Shown here in pieces: positions 44,356-55,642 of a DNA stretch of 64,000 nt. The stretch spans positions 56,627,023 through 56,691,022 of the forward strand of contig CM035167.1 in assembly GCA_020205615.1 (NCBI GenBank), written 5' to 3'. The notes beneath the pieces were generated by a model. The model was not told the DNA's origin, searched no databases, and worked only from the letters and a program-made list of their open reading frames with translations. The DNA is from Panax quinquefolius (Eukaryota; Streptophyta; Magnoliopsida; Apiales; Araliaceae). Both the position numbers and the translations under genes were made by a program. Position 1 is the stretch's first letter. Every line of letters begins with the position of its first letter.

Positions 44356-45100
44356 CATCTTTGGTCGTAGTGCATAGATGGACTTGGTATGATTATGACC
44401 AGGGATTATTTGGTATAATCATGACCGTAATATTACAAATGATGTGGAAAAAGTCCTCATTGGCCCGTAGTGCATTGATGGACAGTTTTTGGTATGATTA
44501 TGGCTATGGATTCTCTTCGGCCAAGGGTGCAAAGTTGAATTGTTTTATGGCATTATCAAGAACGTTGATGAAAACACGATTATCTTTGGCCCGTAGTGCA
44601 TGGATAATTCGTGGTCTTGATACTAATGAATATCCTTAGCCTGTAGTGCAAGGATGATTCGATGATGTGGATTATATATTGAGCTAAGTCTCATCGATAA
44701 AATATTAATTCATGGATGTGATAATAATGAATATCTTTGGTCGTAGTGCATGGATAATTCATAGATGTAATACTAACGAATATCCTTAGCCGTAGTGCAT
44801 TGATAATTCGATGATGTGGATTATTTAAGCTGAGTCTCAACGATAAAATATTGGTTATACACTTTTAATTTGTAGAAGATAGTAGATATCATTCTCTACT
44901 TGACTCTTCTAAAATATAGTTGTATGTCTTTGGCTTGTAGTGCAAAGATGAATTGTTAATGAATATCATTGGCCGTAGTGCAAAGATGAATTTATTAGTA
45001 TGATTATGAACAAGAATTATGATTTTGTATAACCATGATTTTTGATGTTTCAGATGAAGATAGGTGATGAAAATTATCTTCGTCCTGGGTGCGAAGAGGA
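44356..45100. repeat. Hairpin array II in LTR E (about ten units with GTAGTGC loops)
   Basis: Units start near 44356, 44453, 44514 (weak), 44580, 44630, 44731, 44781, 44926, 44963 and 45074. The loop is GGCC(C)GTAGTGC or close. Stems differ but stay paired: ATCCTT with AAGGAT (44632-44654), TTATC with GATAA (44580-44607), GTCC with GGAC (44453-44482), TCTTCG with CGAAGA (45077-45095). The array recurs in the 3' LTR at about 57680-58425. Confidence 0.75.
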
Positions 45101-45800
45101 CTTTAGAATCACAATTATGATTATGAGTTATTTATATGATTGTGGACAGGAATTTGTTGATTGATGTTACAGGAATAAAACATTATTGGTGGACTTTTAA
45201 CATAGAGAAGAAAATAGATTTGATGGTCTATTTGACTCTTCTAATGGATTGCTAGTTCCGCTACAACTATGGTTGAAAAGTTTTATCATCTTCCATATTT
45301 TCTAAATCTCTGATTTATTATTGATGAAAGCTATTGATAATTTAATTATCTTTAGTCATGATATTCCTTCATTGGGCTAGTTGTGCTTACCCTTTACGCT
45401 TCACAATTCCTTTTCGGGTAATAAGAGTGTTCTTAGTAAGAGTGTCTTAAAATTGAGCGGGGATAACAGGGGAATAGAACAGTGATCTCTAGCTGTGGAG
45501 GTTCTCTTTAAATAGTATAGAAAAGTGTGTTGTATTTTATATAACATTTAGTAGTTATATTTGGTGAATCAAATAGGGTGAGATGAACCCAACTTTGGAA
45601 GGGTGTTTTGTCACTATCATACAAGATGTCTAATGACATACAATCTCGTGTTATCATAAGACAAGGTTGTGCGCATCCACTTGCTGAGTATATTTACGGG
45701 CACTACCTATATGATCTTGGAGTTGATTTAAAATATAATATTCACTTGGAGACAGTGGAGATAGTTATATGTCAAGAGAAGACTCACCATTGGAAAGAAG

Positions 45801-47807
45801 TGAAAGTAGTATGCACACAAGCCAATCATGTTTGATGATAAAGCATATACTTTGTAACAATCTTATTCATTTATTAATAAAAAGTATTAATTTATTAAAG
45901 GCTTTTAATTATCTACATGATGCTGTTTTATAATATGTGATAAACTCATAGTTTTAAGCAATGCTTTTAGAATAATGATGATGATCATTCTAATGAGATC
46001 TAAATTCTTAGAAAGCTTAAAACTAAAATAGTTCCCAATCATTGGATTACTAAATTGGGGATTAGTGAATCCGGATAGATTGGTACATACGTTTCTTACT
46101 CATTGGATGAGGATGATTGATCTCATGATCATTTGTGTGGAGACACTAAAGCAAGTATGTAGGTGCTTATTAGAGAATAAGTTCATTTGAGCATTGGCTC
46201 GCTAAGGAATACCTAATGGAGTTTTACTTTTGTCGTCAATAGGAATTCTGTAGTGATAGTAGTACAAGTGATCCTTGGACTTGAGATCATCATAGTATCT
46301 TGTGTATGATGAGTTATACTTTGACTTATTCCTTAAGACCCTTAGGGTATATCAAAGGTATGCTTGGGTATAATAAGTTATACATGGAGATAATGTATGA
46401 TCAATAAAGAATCTACCACTTCTATTATTAAAGAGAAATGTCCTATGTGATTCGATAAATGACAACCCAAAGAGTCCTTGGCAAGGTAGAATGAAATTAG
46501 AAAGGAGTTTCTAATTTGCATTATTTTGAGTTGTGCATTTAAGAGTCGAAATACATATAATTAAATAAAATAAGACTTGTGATGAATTCCATGTCTTATA
46601 TTTAATTGGGACTTTTTGTATGGTGGAAGGATTGAATTGTCTACGGTAACTATTTACTCAAAGATTCTTTTATGATTAATGTTGAAATCTATATTATCCG
46701 GAAAGTCGTTGATCATTTAGGGAGGCTTATCCCTATTGTAGAATAAATATTATTTAAATAAATTAATTGTTTAATTTATTTATTTAAATAAAATTAGAAT
46801 TGTTCTAATAATTTATTTATTCACAAGTTTAATATGGAGAACCTAAAGGGTCACACCATAAAAGGAAGAATAATTATTTAAGAAGTTAATGTCATAATCG
46901 TAATAATATGTTATGTATATTTAATTTAATCTATGGTGATAGAATAAATTAAATAGCTTAATATTTATTATTTAATATTTTAGAAATATTAAATATAAAT
47001 TAATAAGAGAGTCTTATTAATATTATTACAATTATTATTATTATTTTATAATCGTAATAATATGTTATGTATATTTAATGTAATCTATGGTGATAGAATA
47101 AATTAAATAGCTTAATATTTATTATTTAATATTTTAGAAATATTAAATATAAATTAATAAGAGGAGTCTTATTAATATTATTACAATTATTATTATTATT
47201 TTAATTTCTAAAGAGTTTAGAAATTAATTTAATATAAGTACTCTCATTTATTCCTAATAGGATTAGGAGGGAAAATTAGTTAAAGGAGTTTAATTAATTA
47301 TCCCTAATAAGATTAGGGAGCCCATTTAATTAAAAGAGTTTAATTAAATAATACCTTATTTTTAATAGGGTTACTTGATATCTTTATAAGAGGAGTTTTA
47401 TATCAGATATTTAGATACGACATAATTCCAATTTGTTGGAGAGTACGTTCTTTTCTATAGAGATAGAAAACTAGGGTTTGAGCCAAATACCCATCTTCTT
47501 GAATTCCTATTCTTCCTTGGTGGATCACCTCTAGAGGCCAAACACTTGGGTGGCTAACGTTGATCAAAGGAAGGAACCAAACCCGGTGGATTCAAGTTGA
47601 ACGCGAAAAGGATTGGAGGTGAACTTGTACCTGAGGAAGCTCGGATCTTCAAGGGTATGTTTCTTATTCATCTTTTTCGTTTAATTAATAATTGTGCATA
47701 AAGGGTGATCCGGGTATATGGTTTGTAAAAATTTTAAACTCTGATTTATCTCGCTTCCGCTTAATTTGTGCAATTTGATTGCGTTCTTGAATATTACAAA
47801 CCTCACA
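45801..47807 (+). repeat. 5' LTR of copia element F
   Basis: It matches the 3' LTR (53082-54934) but is 154 bp longer because a stretch from about 46894 to 47200, holding ATAATCGTAATAATATG, is present twice in tandem. The part 46740-47410 is packed with perfect inverted repeats (next entry). Near 47430-47660 lies a CT-poor transcribed-looking region with ACTAGGGTTTGAGCC. No gene. Confidence 0.9.
46740..47410. repeat. Hairpin array in copia LTR with constant GAG-type loops
   Basis: Successive inverted repeats with different stems share loops GAG, GGAG or AGAG: arms ATTAATAAGA and TCTTATTAAT around GGAG (47153-47176), 12-bp arms around GAG (47201-47227), 11-bp arms around AGAG (47324-47349), TATAAGA and TTTTATA around GGAG (47385-47402). 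Others have AGG (47253-47267) or AAG (47301-47319) loops. The 3' LTR has the same set at about 54280-54540, there with TATAAGA facing TCTTATA. Confidence 0.72.
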
Positions 47808-47808
47808 G

Positions 47809-47821
47809 TGGCATCAGAGTC
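47809..47821 (+). other. Primer-binding site of element F
   Basis: TGGCATCAGAGTC starts two bases after the 5' LTR end. It resembles the initiator Met-tRNA site TGGTATCAGAGC with a change at the fourth base. Confidence 0.78.
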
Positions 47822-48121
47822 AAACCATTACGCAAATTATTAATTATTTTAATTTGATATGTATATTGATATGTGTTTAGAACAATTTAATTGGGCATAA
47901 TTTTATTGTATAAAATTTAATAAAAAAAAATAAAAAAAATAAAAAAATACCGCGGACCGTTTTTTTTTTTTTTGTCAATCCTGATTCATTCACGTGCTTG
48001 GTTGCTTGAATTTAAGGATTTCTGTATGGAAATTTCAAGGCGCGGATCACGAAGCATGTTAATTGTGATTCATATAATAATGCATATGAGATTAATGATT
48101 CACGTTAGTTATATTAACGTG

Positions 48122-48160
<39 letters not shown>

Positions 48161-49979
48161 CTTAATAATTTTATTATTAAAATAAAAATTTTATTTTAAA
48201 ATAAAAAGTTTATTTTATATTAAAATATAAAATTTATTTTAATTTTAAAATTAAATTTCATATTAACTAATTAGAGTTGGAATTGGATTCCATGATAACT
48301 AATTGGAGTTGAAATTGGATTATATTTTTCCTTAAATAAAGGAGTTTATTTAGATATGAAATAAGATTTCATATTATTCAAAATAAAAGAGTTTATTTGT
48401 GAATAGGAAAGAGAGAATCCATGTTTCCTTAAATAAATGAGTTTATTTAAATATGAAATAAGATTTCATATTATTCAAAATAAAGGAGTTTATTTGTGAA
48501 TAGGAAAAAGAATTCGTGTTTCCTTTAATAATTTTTTTTTTACGTGGAATTGGATTCCATAATTAATTAAAATAAAGGAGTTTATTTTGATTAAAGATTT
48601 TGATTAAAATAAAATAGTTAATTTTATTCAAAATTGGACAAATTAAAATAAAATAGTTTTATTTTGATTTAAATTTGGATTAAAATAAAGGAGTTTATTT
48701 TGATTCAAAATTAGATTTTATACTAACTAAATGTTGTCCATTAAATGATATCAATATATATATTAAATGTTTATTATTCATAAGATAAATGTTATTTATT
48801 GATACATATGGTGATGTGTATGATAATAAATGGGATTGATTATGGACTATTGACCAATGTGATTGGATTTTATTTTTGTTGGATGCATGAATGTATGGGT
48901 TTTATTAAATGGGGTCTTCGTACCTCGTCTTCTCTAATTTTTCTTAATGTAAATTCTATTCCCCTCCTATGTACTTCCCTCGATCACGATCAAGGTTTCT
49001 ATTTATTTTAAATAGTTTTGTAATAGGAATAGTTAGAATTAATTTTGAAGAATTGGAGATCAAGGAGCAAGGAGCGTGTGAAGACCCGTTTGCAATGGAG
49101 CCCGGGTTTAAATGTAATAGTTATATTTAAATATTATTTCTTGCACCCCTAGGGTTTGACCTTTTGGTTCACTTGGTGGCTCTAGTGAACCAAACTAGAA
49201 TAAAAGTCCATAATCAATTCGGGTAGAATATAATATTCTATATGTGCATGCTTATACTATATATATTTTATATTATGCAAACATGCTTCGCATGTTAATT
49301 AATATGACGCGTATTTTATATATATATGTGCATGTGCGCTAAACAAGATGAGACAATTAATAACAAAACCCCTCAAATTTTTTTTATATTAAGTCCTAAG
49401 CGTTCAAAGATATTTGGAATATCGAACGTCGCCTTCTAGCATGATAAAATTAATAGAGTATTAAATATTTAATATGAGTTTGTTGTGTCACCACAAGGCA
49501 AGTATTAAGTATTTAAGATGTTAATTTATCACATTTGATGCTTATAAAGAAAATTGAACAATATTGTTTTGTTGTGTCACCACAAGGATGATATTTTTCT
49601 TTTTTGAATATATGGAGTGCTAGGTCGGACTTAACTTGGATAATTTTGATTCGGATGTGCCACCACTTGATCAAAATAATCTAAGAGGCAAAAGAAAAAG
49701 AGTTGCATAGTTGGTGTAATTGACAAAAGTTGTCTACCAATTTATTTATATATAGTTTGTTGTGTCACCACAAGGCTATATACATTTGAAATGGGATCCT
49801 TATTCTCACTAGCAAATCTTTAATTAGATTTTGCCGAACTATATAAGTGAGGGTAATATAGTTTGAAGAAAATAGTGGGAGATACCAATTTAAAACAAGA
49901 CCTAATTTATTTTGGTAATTAATAAAAGAATGTATGTTAAAATGTTGTTAATTACAAATTCATTTCTGAGAATTTTACA
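47822..49979 (+). other. Long non-coding leader of element F
   Basis: More than 2 kb without recognisable coding lie between primer site and gag. It holds poly-A and poly-T runs (47925-47975), a (TA)n microsatellite (48122-48157), a hairpin array (48331-48702) and, at 49480-49790, four spaced copies of GTTGTGTCACCACAAGG-like sequence, each a small hairpin (TTGTG, CACAA). Confidence 0.7.
48331..48702. repeat. Repeated AAATAAAGGAGTTTATTT hairpins in the leader of F
   Basis: Six clear copies at 48333-48352, 48381-48398, 48431-48448, 48478-48495, 48570-48587 and 48683-48700, with 7-bp arms (AAATAAA, TTTATTT) and loops GGAG, AGAG or TGAG. Between them GATATGAAATAAGATTTCAT and GGAAT/ATTCC palindromes recur. 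The loop is the same as in the LTR hairpins of this element. Confidence 0.78.
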
Positions 49980-50815
49980 ATGTCTAAAATTACTATCATC
50001 TGCGAAGCATATTAGATGCTAAATTAACGGAATCAATTAAGCGGATTGGTTAAGGAATTTGAGAATAGTTCTCATAGCTGAAAAGCTATCTTATGTCCTT
50101 AATACGCCTATCCCTGCAATGGTTGCAGACAATGCTTGTGAGGAAGAGATTGCTACTTTTAGAAAGTGGCAAGATGATGCTGATTGGCTCAATGCATCAT
50201 GCTCGCATCCATGAGTAACGAGCTTGACGTCAAGATGAAACTATGGATGCTCCTACTATATTCCTGCACATCAAGTAGTTGATGGTGAGGAAAGTAGGAC
50301 TGATAGATATCAGATATCTAAGGAGCTCTTCCGATCTAGAATGGCCAATGGCACTATAGTACAGACAAAAAGGTTCTTAACATAATCAATTTGATTGATC
50401 AATTAGGACAACTAGTTTTGTCATGGATTGAGAGTTGAGCTAAGATTTGATCTTGCACTCACTCCCGGACTCCTTTCACAATTTTTGTGAATTTTTCATA
50501 TGAACAAGCTAGATATCAGCCTCGCTGATTTGCTTAACATGTTGAAAAATGTTGAGAGTTACTTTCCAACTAAGAAAGACCGAGTCTTACTGGTAGGGGC
50601 CAAAGGATCTTCTGAAAAGAAGAACGATTCGAAGAAGGTATAAATAGAAAGGGCAAAAACAAAGGATAATAAGAACAAAACTGATACGGATAGCAAAGGA
50701 GTTTGCTTCCACTGCAATAAGCTTGGACACTGGAAAGAAACTGCGAGAAGCATCTTGCAGAGGCTAACCAAAAGAAGCTTAGTGATGTTTCAGTTACAAA
50801 TTTGTTCATGATTTA
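49980..50815 (+). pseudogene. gag of copia element F (decayed)
   Basis: From ATG at 49980 (MSKITIICEAY) the capsid region can be followed across frames: LIAEKLSYVLNTPIPAMVAD, ACEEEIATFRKWQDDADW, then near 50690 the zinc knuckle VCFHCNKLGHWK, in which a small loss shifts the frame before the last Cys. There are several stops. The motif order is that of UBN2-type copia gag. Confidence 0.78.
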
Positions 50816-50829
50816 AAATAAATTTTTCT

Positions 50830-53070
50830 TTAAGTCAAGGTTCTACTTGGGTATTGGATACCGACTTTGGTTATCATAAATATAGATTTATGAAGGGACC
50901 AAGTAGAAGTAGAAAATTAAACAAAGATAAGTAATCCTATGTGTGGAAAATGAAGCAAAGGTTCTTTGCATTAGCTATAGAAACTTATAGTTTAAAGACC
51001 GCCTCACGGGCAAATCAATTAAGTCGATAAGTTGTTATTGTATTCCAATTCTTGTTAGAAACATTATTTCCATTTTATTGTTGGATGATAAAATTTTGGT
51101 ATTATAATTAAGAACAATTGTTGTTCTATTTATAATAATAATGTTTAAGTATAGAAATGAAAGATTACTTAATGGATTTTGTATACTTGACTTTACGTGA
51201 AAAATTATTTTGTAAATTGAACAAACTAGTATAAGAAAAGGAGATGATCATTCAAAGAGTTGAATGTGTGTATTTGCTAAAATACAAGTGTGAATTATTT
51301 GAAAGGTTCAAAAAATTGAAGTGAAACAAATTGGCAATGTATTAAGATTCTTTGATTAGATCAAGGAATAAATACTTGTGCAATAAGTTTCTAGATCATC
51401 TCAAATGGTTTTCTCATAATGGACGCATCCTGATACGCAATAATTGATTGATGTATCTGAATGGAAAATTCGTACCTTGTTGGACGTGGTGCGGTCCATA
51501 ATAATTTTACCGACATTCCAGTATCCTTCTAGGGTCATGTCCTAGAAATGGCTACATATCTACGAAAATGGTAACCTCAAAATCCGGCCCCAAGACTCCA
51601 TAAAAGTTATGGACATGGAGGATTCCTAATCTTAAGTATGTTAAGATAAACGATTGTCCAACTTATGTGAAAAGGTTTCAAAGGATAAGCATGGGACAAG
51701 ATTTGACATGTACAGATTTGTGGGACATCCTAAAGTAAGTTTAGGGTATAAGTTCTATAATTCTACTTATCAAAAGGTGTTTATTGCGAAACACGGTGCC
51801 TTCTAAGATAAATGTGTTTATTATTGAAGGGGCTAGTGGGAGGATAATAGATCTTGAAGAGTTCAAGAACCACAAAATACTATAAGTCAAATAAGAGGAA
51901 CACGTAGATGAGCTATTGTACACAACAAGATACGTAAATCAGAAGGAATAGTCTTGAAGATACCTAAGAGGTATGGATTCATCATAGATGATGATGATGA
52001 TGAGAAATACGATCATAGAAGATGATGATCCGATTTACACGATGAGGTAAGAGTTATGAGACACTCGGAGAAATGAATTGAAGCAAGCTTCTCAAAAATG
52101 GAACATTCGTTTTGATGAGACAATCAAAAAAGTTTGATTTTATCAAAAACAAGAATGAACCTAGTGTGTACAAAAGGGACAGTGGGAGCGCCGTGACATT
52201 CCTAATATTATATGTTGATATACTACGGATAAGGAATGACATACTAATGCTACAATCAGTAATGATAAAGTTGTCTAAACATTCCTCCATGAATGGTTTG
52301 GGAGGAGTATCTTAATTGCGGATGAAATCTATATAGATACATACAAGAGGATGCTCGACTTAACCCAAGGAACGTATAGTCATTTGATGCTAAAGTCGTT
52401 TAGCATGGCAAACTCCAAGAGATGTCTCATGTCGATGAGCTATGGAGTGTATCTCTCTTAATAGTCCCCACAGACTCCTGAAAAGAGAGGTCGCATGAGT
52501 GACAATCATGTATGCAATAAAATGTACGAGACCTGATGTTGATCAGTCATATTATGGAGAAGTTCACTATGAGTCAGTGAAAAACATCTTAAAGTGCTTA
52601 ACCGGCACTAAGGATGTGATCATATTCATGGTGGGTCTTAATTAAAACTAGAGGGCTTAACAGACTCAAGTTTTATCAGACAGACCAAGATGACAGAAAA
52701 ATCCACTTTAAAGTAAAGCGTTATCTTGAACAGTGGTGCAGTGAATTGGAAAGGTTCCAAACAGCAAAGAGTTGATGGTTTAGTGATAAAGACAAAGTAA
52801 ATAGCTATAAATGAAGCTGCAAGTTGATTGTTTGGATTAAAAGTTCATTACAGAACTAGGAATAGTTCCTAAGTCTCATCTTGGATCTAAACATGTGTTG
52901 TGGCACTTTCATTTGATTATTAGAATCATTGAAAGATGGGAAATCACTATAGAGATAGTGGACTCTCAAGAACAACATTACATATCCATTAACTAAAGCT
53001 TATCCAACAGCAGGATAATCGTCACTTAGAGAAGAAGAGTATAAGATACCATGACGATTGGCTTTAGTGC
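50830..53070 (+). pseudogene. pol of copia element F: protease, integrase, RT, RNase H (decayed)
   Basis: Pieces in copia order: protease at about 50838 (STWVLDTDFGYHK, where the usual Gly after DT is Asp), integrase core near 51300-51600 (VLRFFD, SEWKIRTLLDVVRS), the integrase-RT link near 51630-51850 (VKRFQRISMGQDL, INVFIIEGASGRIIDLEEF), RT near 52100-52330 (FDFIKNKNEPSVYKR, FLILYVDILRIRNDILML, where YVDD has lost its second Asp), and RNase H near 52650-53000 (FYQTDQDDRK, LVPL-type end). Stops and shifts are too many to map one by one. It lies directly before the polypurine tract. Confidence 0.82.
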
Positions 53071-53081
53071 AAGTGGGAGAT
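53071..53081 (+). other. Polypurine tract of element F
   Basis: AAGTGGGAGAT lies immediately before the 3' LTR start TGAAAGTAG. The preceding codons GFSASGR-type are the usual copia pol end. Confidence 0.8.
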
Positions 53082-54934
53082 TGAAAGTAGTATGCACACA
53101 AGCTAATCATGTTTGATGATAAAGCATATACTTTGTAACAATCTTATTCATTTATTAATAAAAAGTATTAATTTATTAAAGGCTTTTAATTATCTACATG
53201 ATGCTGTTTTATAATATGTGATAAACCCATAATTTTAAGCAATGCTTTTAGAATAATGATGATGATCATTCTAATGAGATCTAAATTCTTAGAAAGCTTA
53301 AAACTAAAATAGTTCCCAATCATTGGATTACTAAATTGGGGATTAGTGAATCCAGGAAAGATTGGTACATCGTTCTTGCTCATTGGATGAGGATGATTGA
53401 TCTCATGATCATTTGTGTGTGAACACTAAAGCAAGTATGTAGGTGCTTATTAGAGAATAAGTTCATCTTTGAGCGTGGCTCGCTAAGGAATACCTAATGG
53501 AGTTTTACTTGCTGTCGATAGGAATTCAGTAGTGATAGTAGTACAAGTGATCCTTGGACTTGAGATCATCATAGTATCTTGTGTATGATGAGTTATACTT
53601 TGACTTATTCCTTAAGACCCTTAGGGTATATCAAAGGGTATGCTTGGGTATAATAAGTTGTATATAGAGATAATGTATGATCGATAAAGAATCTACCACT
53701 TCTATTAAAAGAAGAGAAATGTCCTATGTGATTCGATAAATGACAACCCGGTAGTCCTTGGTTATAGCGCGAATGAAATTAGAAAGGAGTTTCTAATTTG
53801 CATTATTTGGAGTTGTGCATTTAAGAGTCAAAATACATATAATTAAATAAAATAAGACTTGTGATAATTTCATGTCTTATATTTAATTGGGACATTGTAT
53901 GGTGGAAGGATTGAATTGTACAGTAACTATTTACTCAAAGGTTCTTTTATGATTAATGTTGAAATCTATATTATCCGGAAAGTCGTTGATCGTTAGGGAG
54001 AGGCTTATCCTATTCAGAGAATAAATATTATTTAAATAAATTAATTGTTTAATTTATTTATTTAAATAAGATTAGAATTGTTCTAATTGATTTATTCACA
54101 ACTAGGGTTTAATATGGAGAACCTAAAGGGTCACACCATAAAAGGAAGAATAATTATTTAAGAAGTTAATGGCATAATCGTAATAATATGTTATGTATAT
54201 TTAATTTAATCTATGGTGATAGAATAAATTAAATAGCTTAATATTTATTATTTAATATTTTAGAAATATTAAATATAAATTAATAAGAGGAGTCTTATTA
54301 ATATTATTACAATTATTATTATTATTTTAATTTCTAAAAGAGTTTAGAAATTAATTTAATATAAGTACTCTCATTTATTCCTAATAGGATTAGGAGGGAA
54401 AATTAGTTAAAGGAGTTTAATTAATTATCCCTAATAAGATTAGGGAGTCCATTTAATTAAAAGAGTTTAATTAAATAATACCTTATTTTTAATAGGGTTA
54501 CTTGATATCTTTATAAGAGGAGTCTTATATCAGATATTTAGATACGACATAATTCCAATTTGTTGGAGAGTACGTTCTTTTCTATATAGATAGAAAACTA
54601 GGGTTTGAGCCAAATACCCATCTTCTTGAATTCCTATTCTTCCTTGGTGGATCACCTCTAGAGGCCAAACACTTGGGTGGCTAATGTTGATCAAAGGAAG
54701 GAACCAAACCCGGTGGATTCAAGTTGAACGCGAAAAGGATTGGAGGTGAACTTGTACCTGAGGAAGCTCGGATCTACAAGGGTATGTTTCTTATTCATCT
54801 TTTTCGTTTAATTAATAATTGTGCATAAAGGGTGATTCGGGTATATGGTTTGTAAAAATTTTAAACTCTGATTTATCTCGCTTCCGCTTAATTTGTGCAA
54901 TTTGATTGCGTTCTTGAATATTACAAACCTCACA
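53082..54934 (+). repeat. 3' LTR of copia element F (1.85 kb)
   Basis: It starts TGAAAGTAGTATGC and ends AACCTCACA. It matches the 5' LTR closely but has only one copy of the ~154-bp unit. The right end is followed by AGAAG and then by LTR E. Confidence 0.92.
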
Positions 54935-54939
54935 AGAAG

Positions 54940-55305
54940 ATGATAGTAATCTTCTCGCTTTTCTTTGGGGTCTATTGGGTCAACCAAGGATAATTCTGTG
55001 GCCATATGATATCTATTATAACCTAGACGTATGGCCGCCCATGTACGAAGGTTTTCTTGAGCACTTCCCAAAGATTTTAGTTTCTAAAACAGTCTTTGAC
55101 TATACTTTTATGTAAAGTGCCATTGTAAGGTTGTGGTCGAGGCACCATGAGAGTTACATACATTTGTATTAAAACTCACAGTTAACTGTGGTCGTATTCT
55201 ATATGACAGCTCAACAGTTTTATAAATGAAGTTTTATTTAAATTTTGTACCATGTATCTGGTGACTCAGAATGGGTGATGTATACCTAATTTTGGGGGTG
55301 GCACA
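54940..55305 (+). repeat. 5' LTR of element E, second part
   Basis: It continues the LTR broken at 45800 and aligns with 59146-59511. It ends GGGGGTGGCACA at 55305. With the first part the 5' LTR is 3849 bp. Confidence 0.9.
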
Positions 55306-55642
55306 TTTGGTATAAGAGCTTAGGGATATGGTCGTTGGCGAAGATAAGAGTCTAGAACTAGGAGGGGAGAGACGAGTTATATACTTCGCTAATGTGTGAC
55401 TTACCTAAGCTGAAATTGTTTACTTGATAAGTCGAAAAATTGTGATATGTCAATTAACCTTTGTTTTGAAGATATATTCTAGAATGATATCTGAAATACA
55501 GGAGATGAGCAATGGAAAAATCATGATACAGAGGATATCACCGGGAAGGTACAATCCGAAAAGAAAGCAAGGTATTCTCATCTCTTCGAATATTAGGTAC
55601 GTACATAAATTTCGAGGGCAAAATTTCATAAGGAAGGGTGAT
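55306..55642 (+). other. Minimal internal region of element E
   Basis: Only 337 bp lie between the LTRs. It begins with a primer site TGGTATAAGAGC (55308-55319, one base off the standard) and leader DNA like that of element D (compare TTAGGGATATGATCTCTGAC at 25940). From about 55540 it equals the last codons of the chromodomain tail (ARYSHLF-type reading, then NFEGKIS-like end at 55600-55630), and AAGGAAGGGTGAT is the polypurine tract. Gag and nearly all of pol are gone. Confidence 0.85.

Larger units (their letters stand above)
42318..45800 (+). repeat. 5' LTR of element E, first part
   Basis: It aligns with 55643 to about 59140 of the 3' LTR. It is interrupted by element F at 45800/45801 (duplication AGAAG) and goes on at 54940. 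From about 43560 to the break the two LTRs are almost the same; in 43040-43500 they differ by many small insertions and losses. A TATA-like TCTATAAATAGAAGC at about 42792 followed by a CT-rich stretch marks a likely start site. No gene is visible. Confidence 0.9.
45801..54934 (+). mobile_element. Ty1/copia element F, nested in the 5' LTR of E
   Basis: F starts TGAAAGTAGTATGC at 45801 and ends ACAAACCTCACA at 54934, flanked by the 5-bp duplication AGAAG (45796-45800 and 54935-54939). It has a 2007-bp 5' LTR, a primer site, a long non-coding leader, decayed gag and pol in copia order (protease, integrase, RT, RNase H), a polypurine tract and an 1853-bp 3' LTR. All frames carry many stops. The E-LTR sequence resumes without loss after the duplication. 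Confidence 0.93.

Noticed and set aside
45608..45835. A 75-codon plus-strand open frame ending beside element F
   Set aside because: It lies within LTR E and runs across the F insertion point; the matching stretch of the 3' LTR (58969-59160) has no equal frame.
47972..48199. A 75-codon frame ending in Ile-Tyr repeats
   Set aside because: Its end is just the translated (TA)n microsatellite in the leader of copia F.
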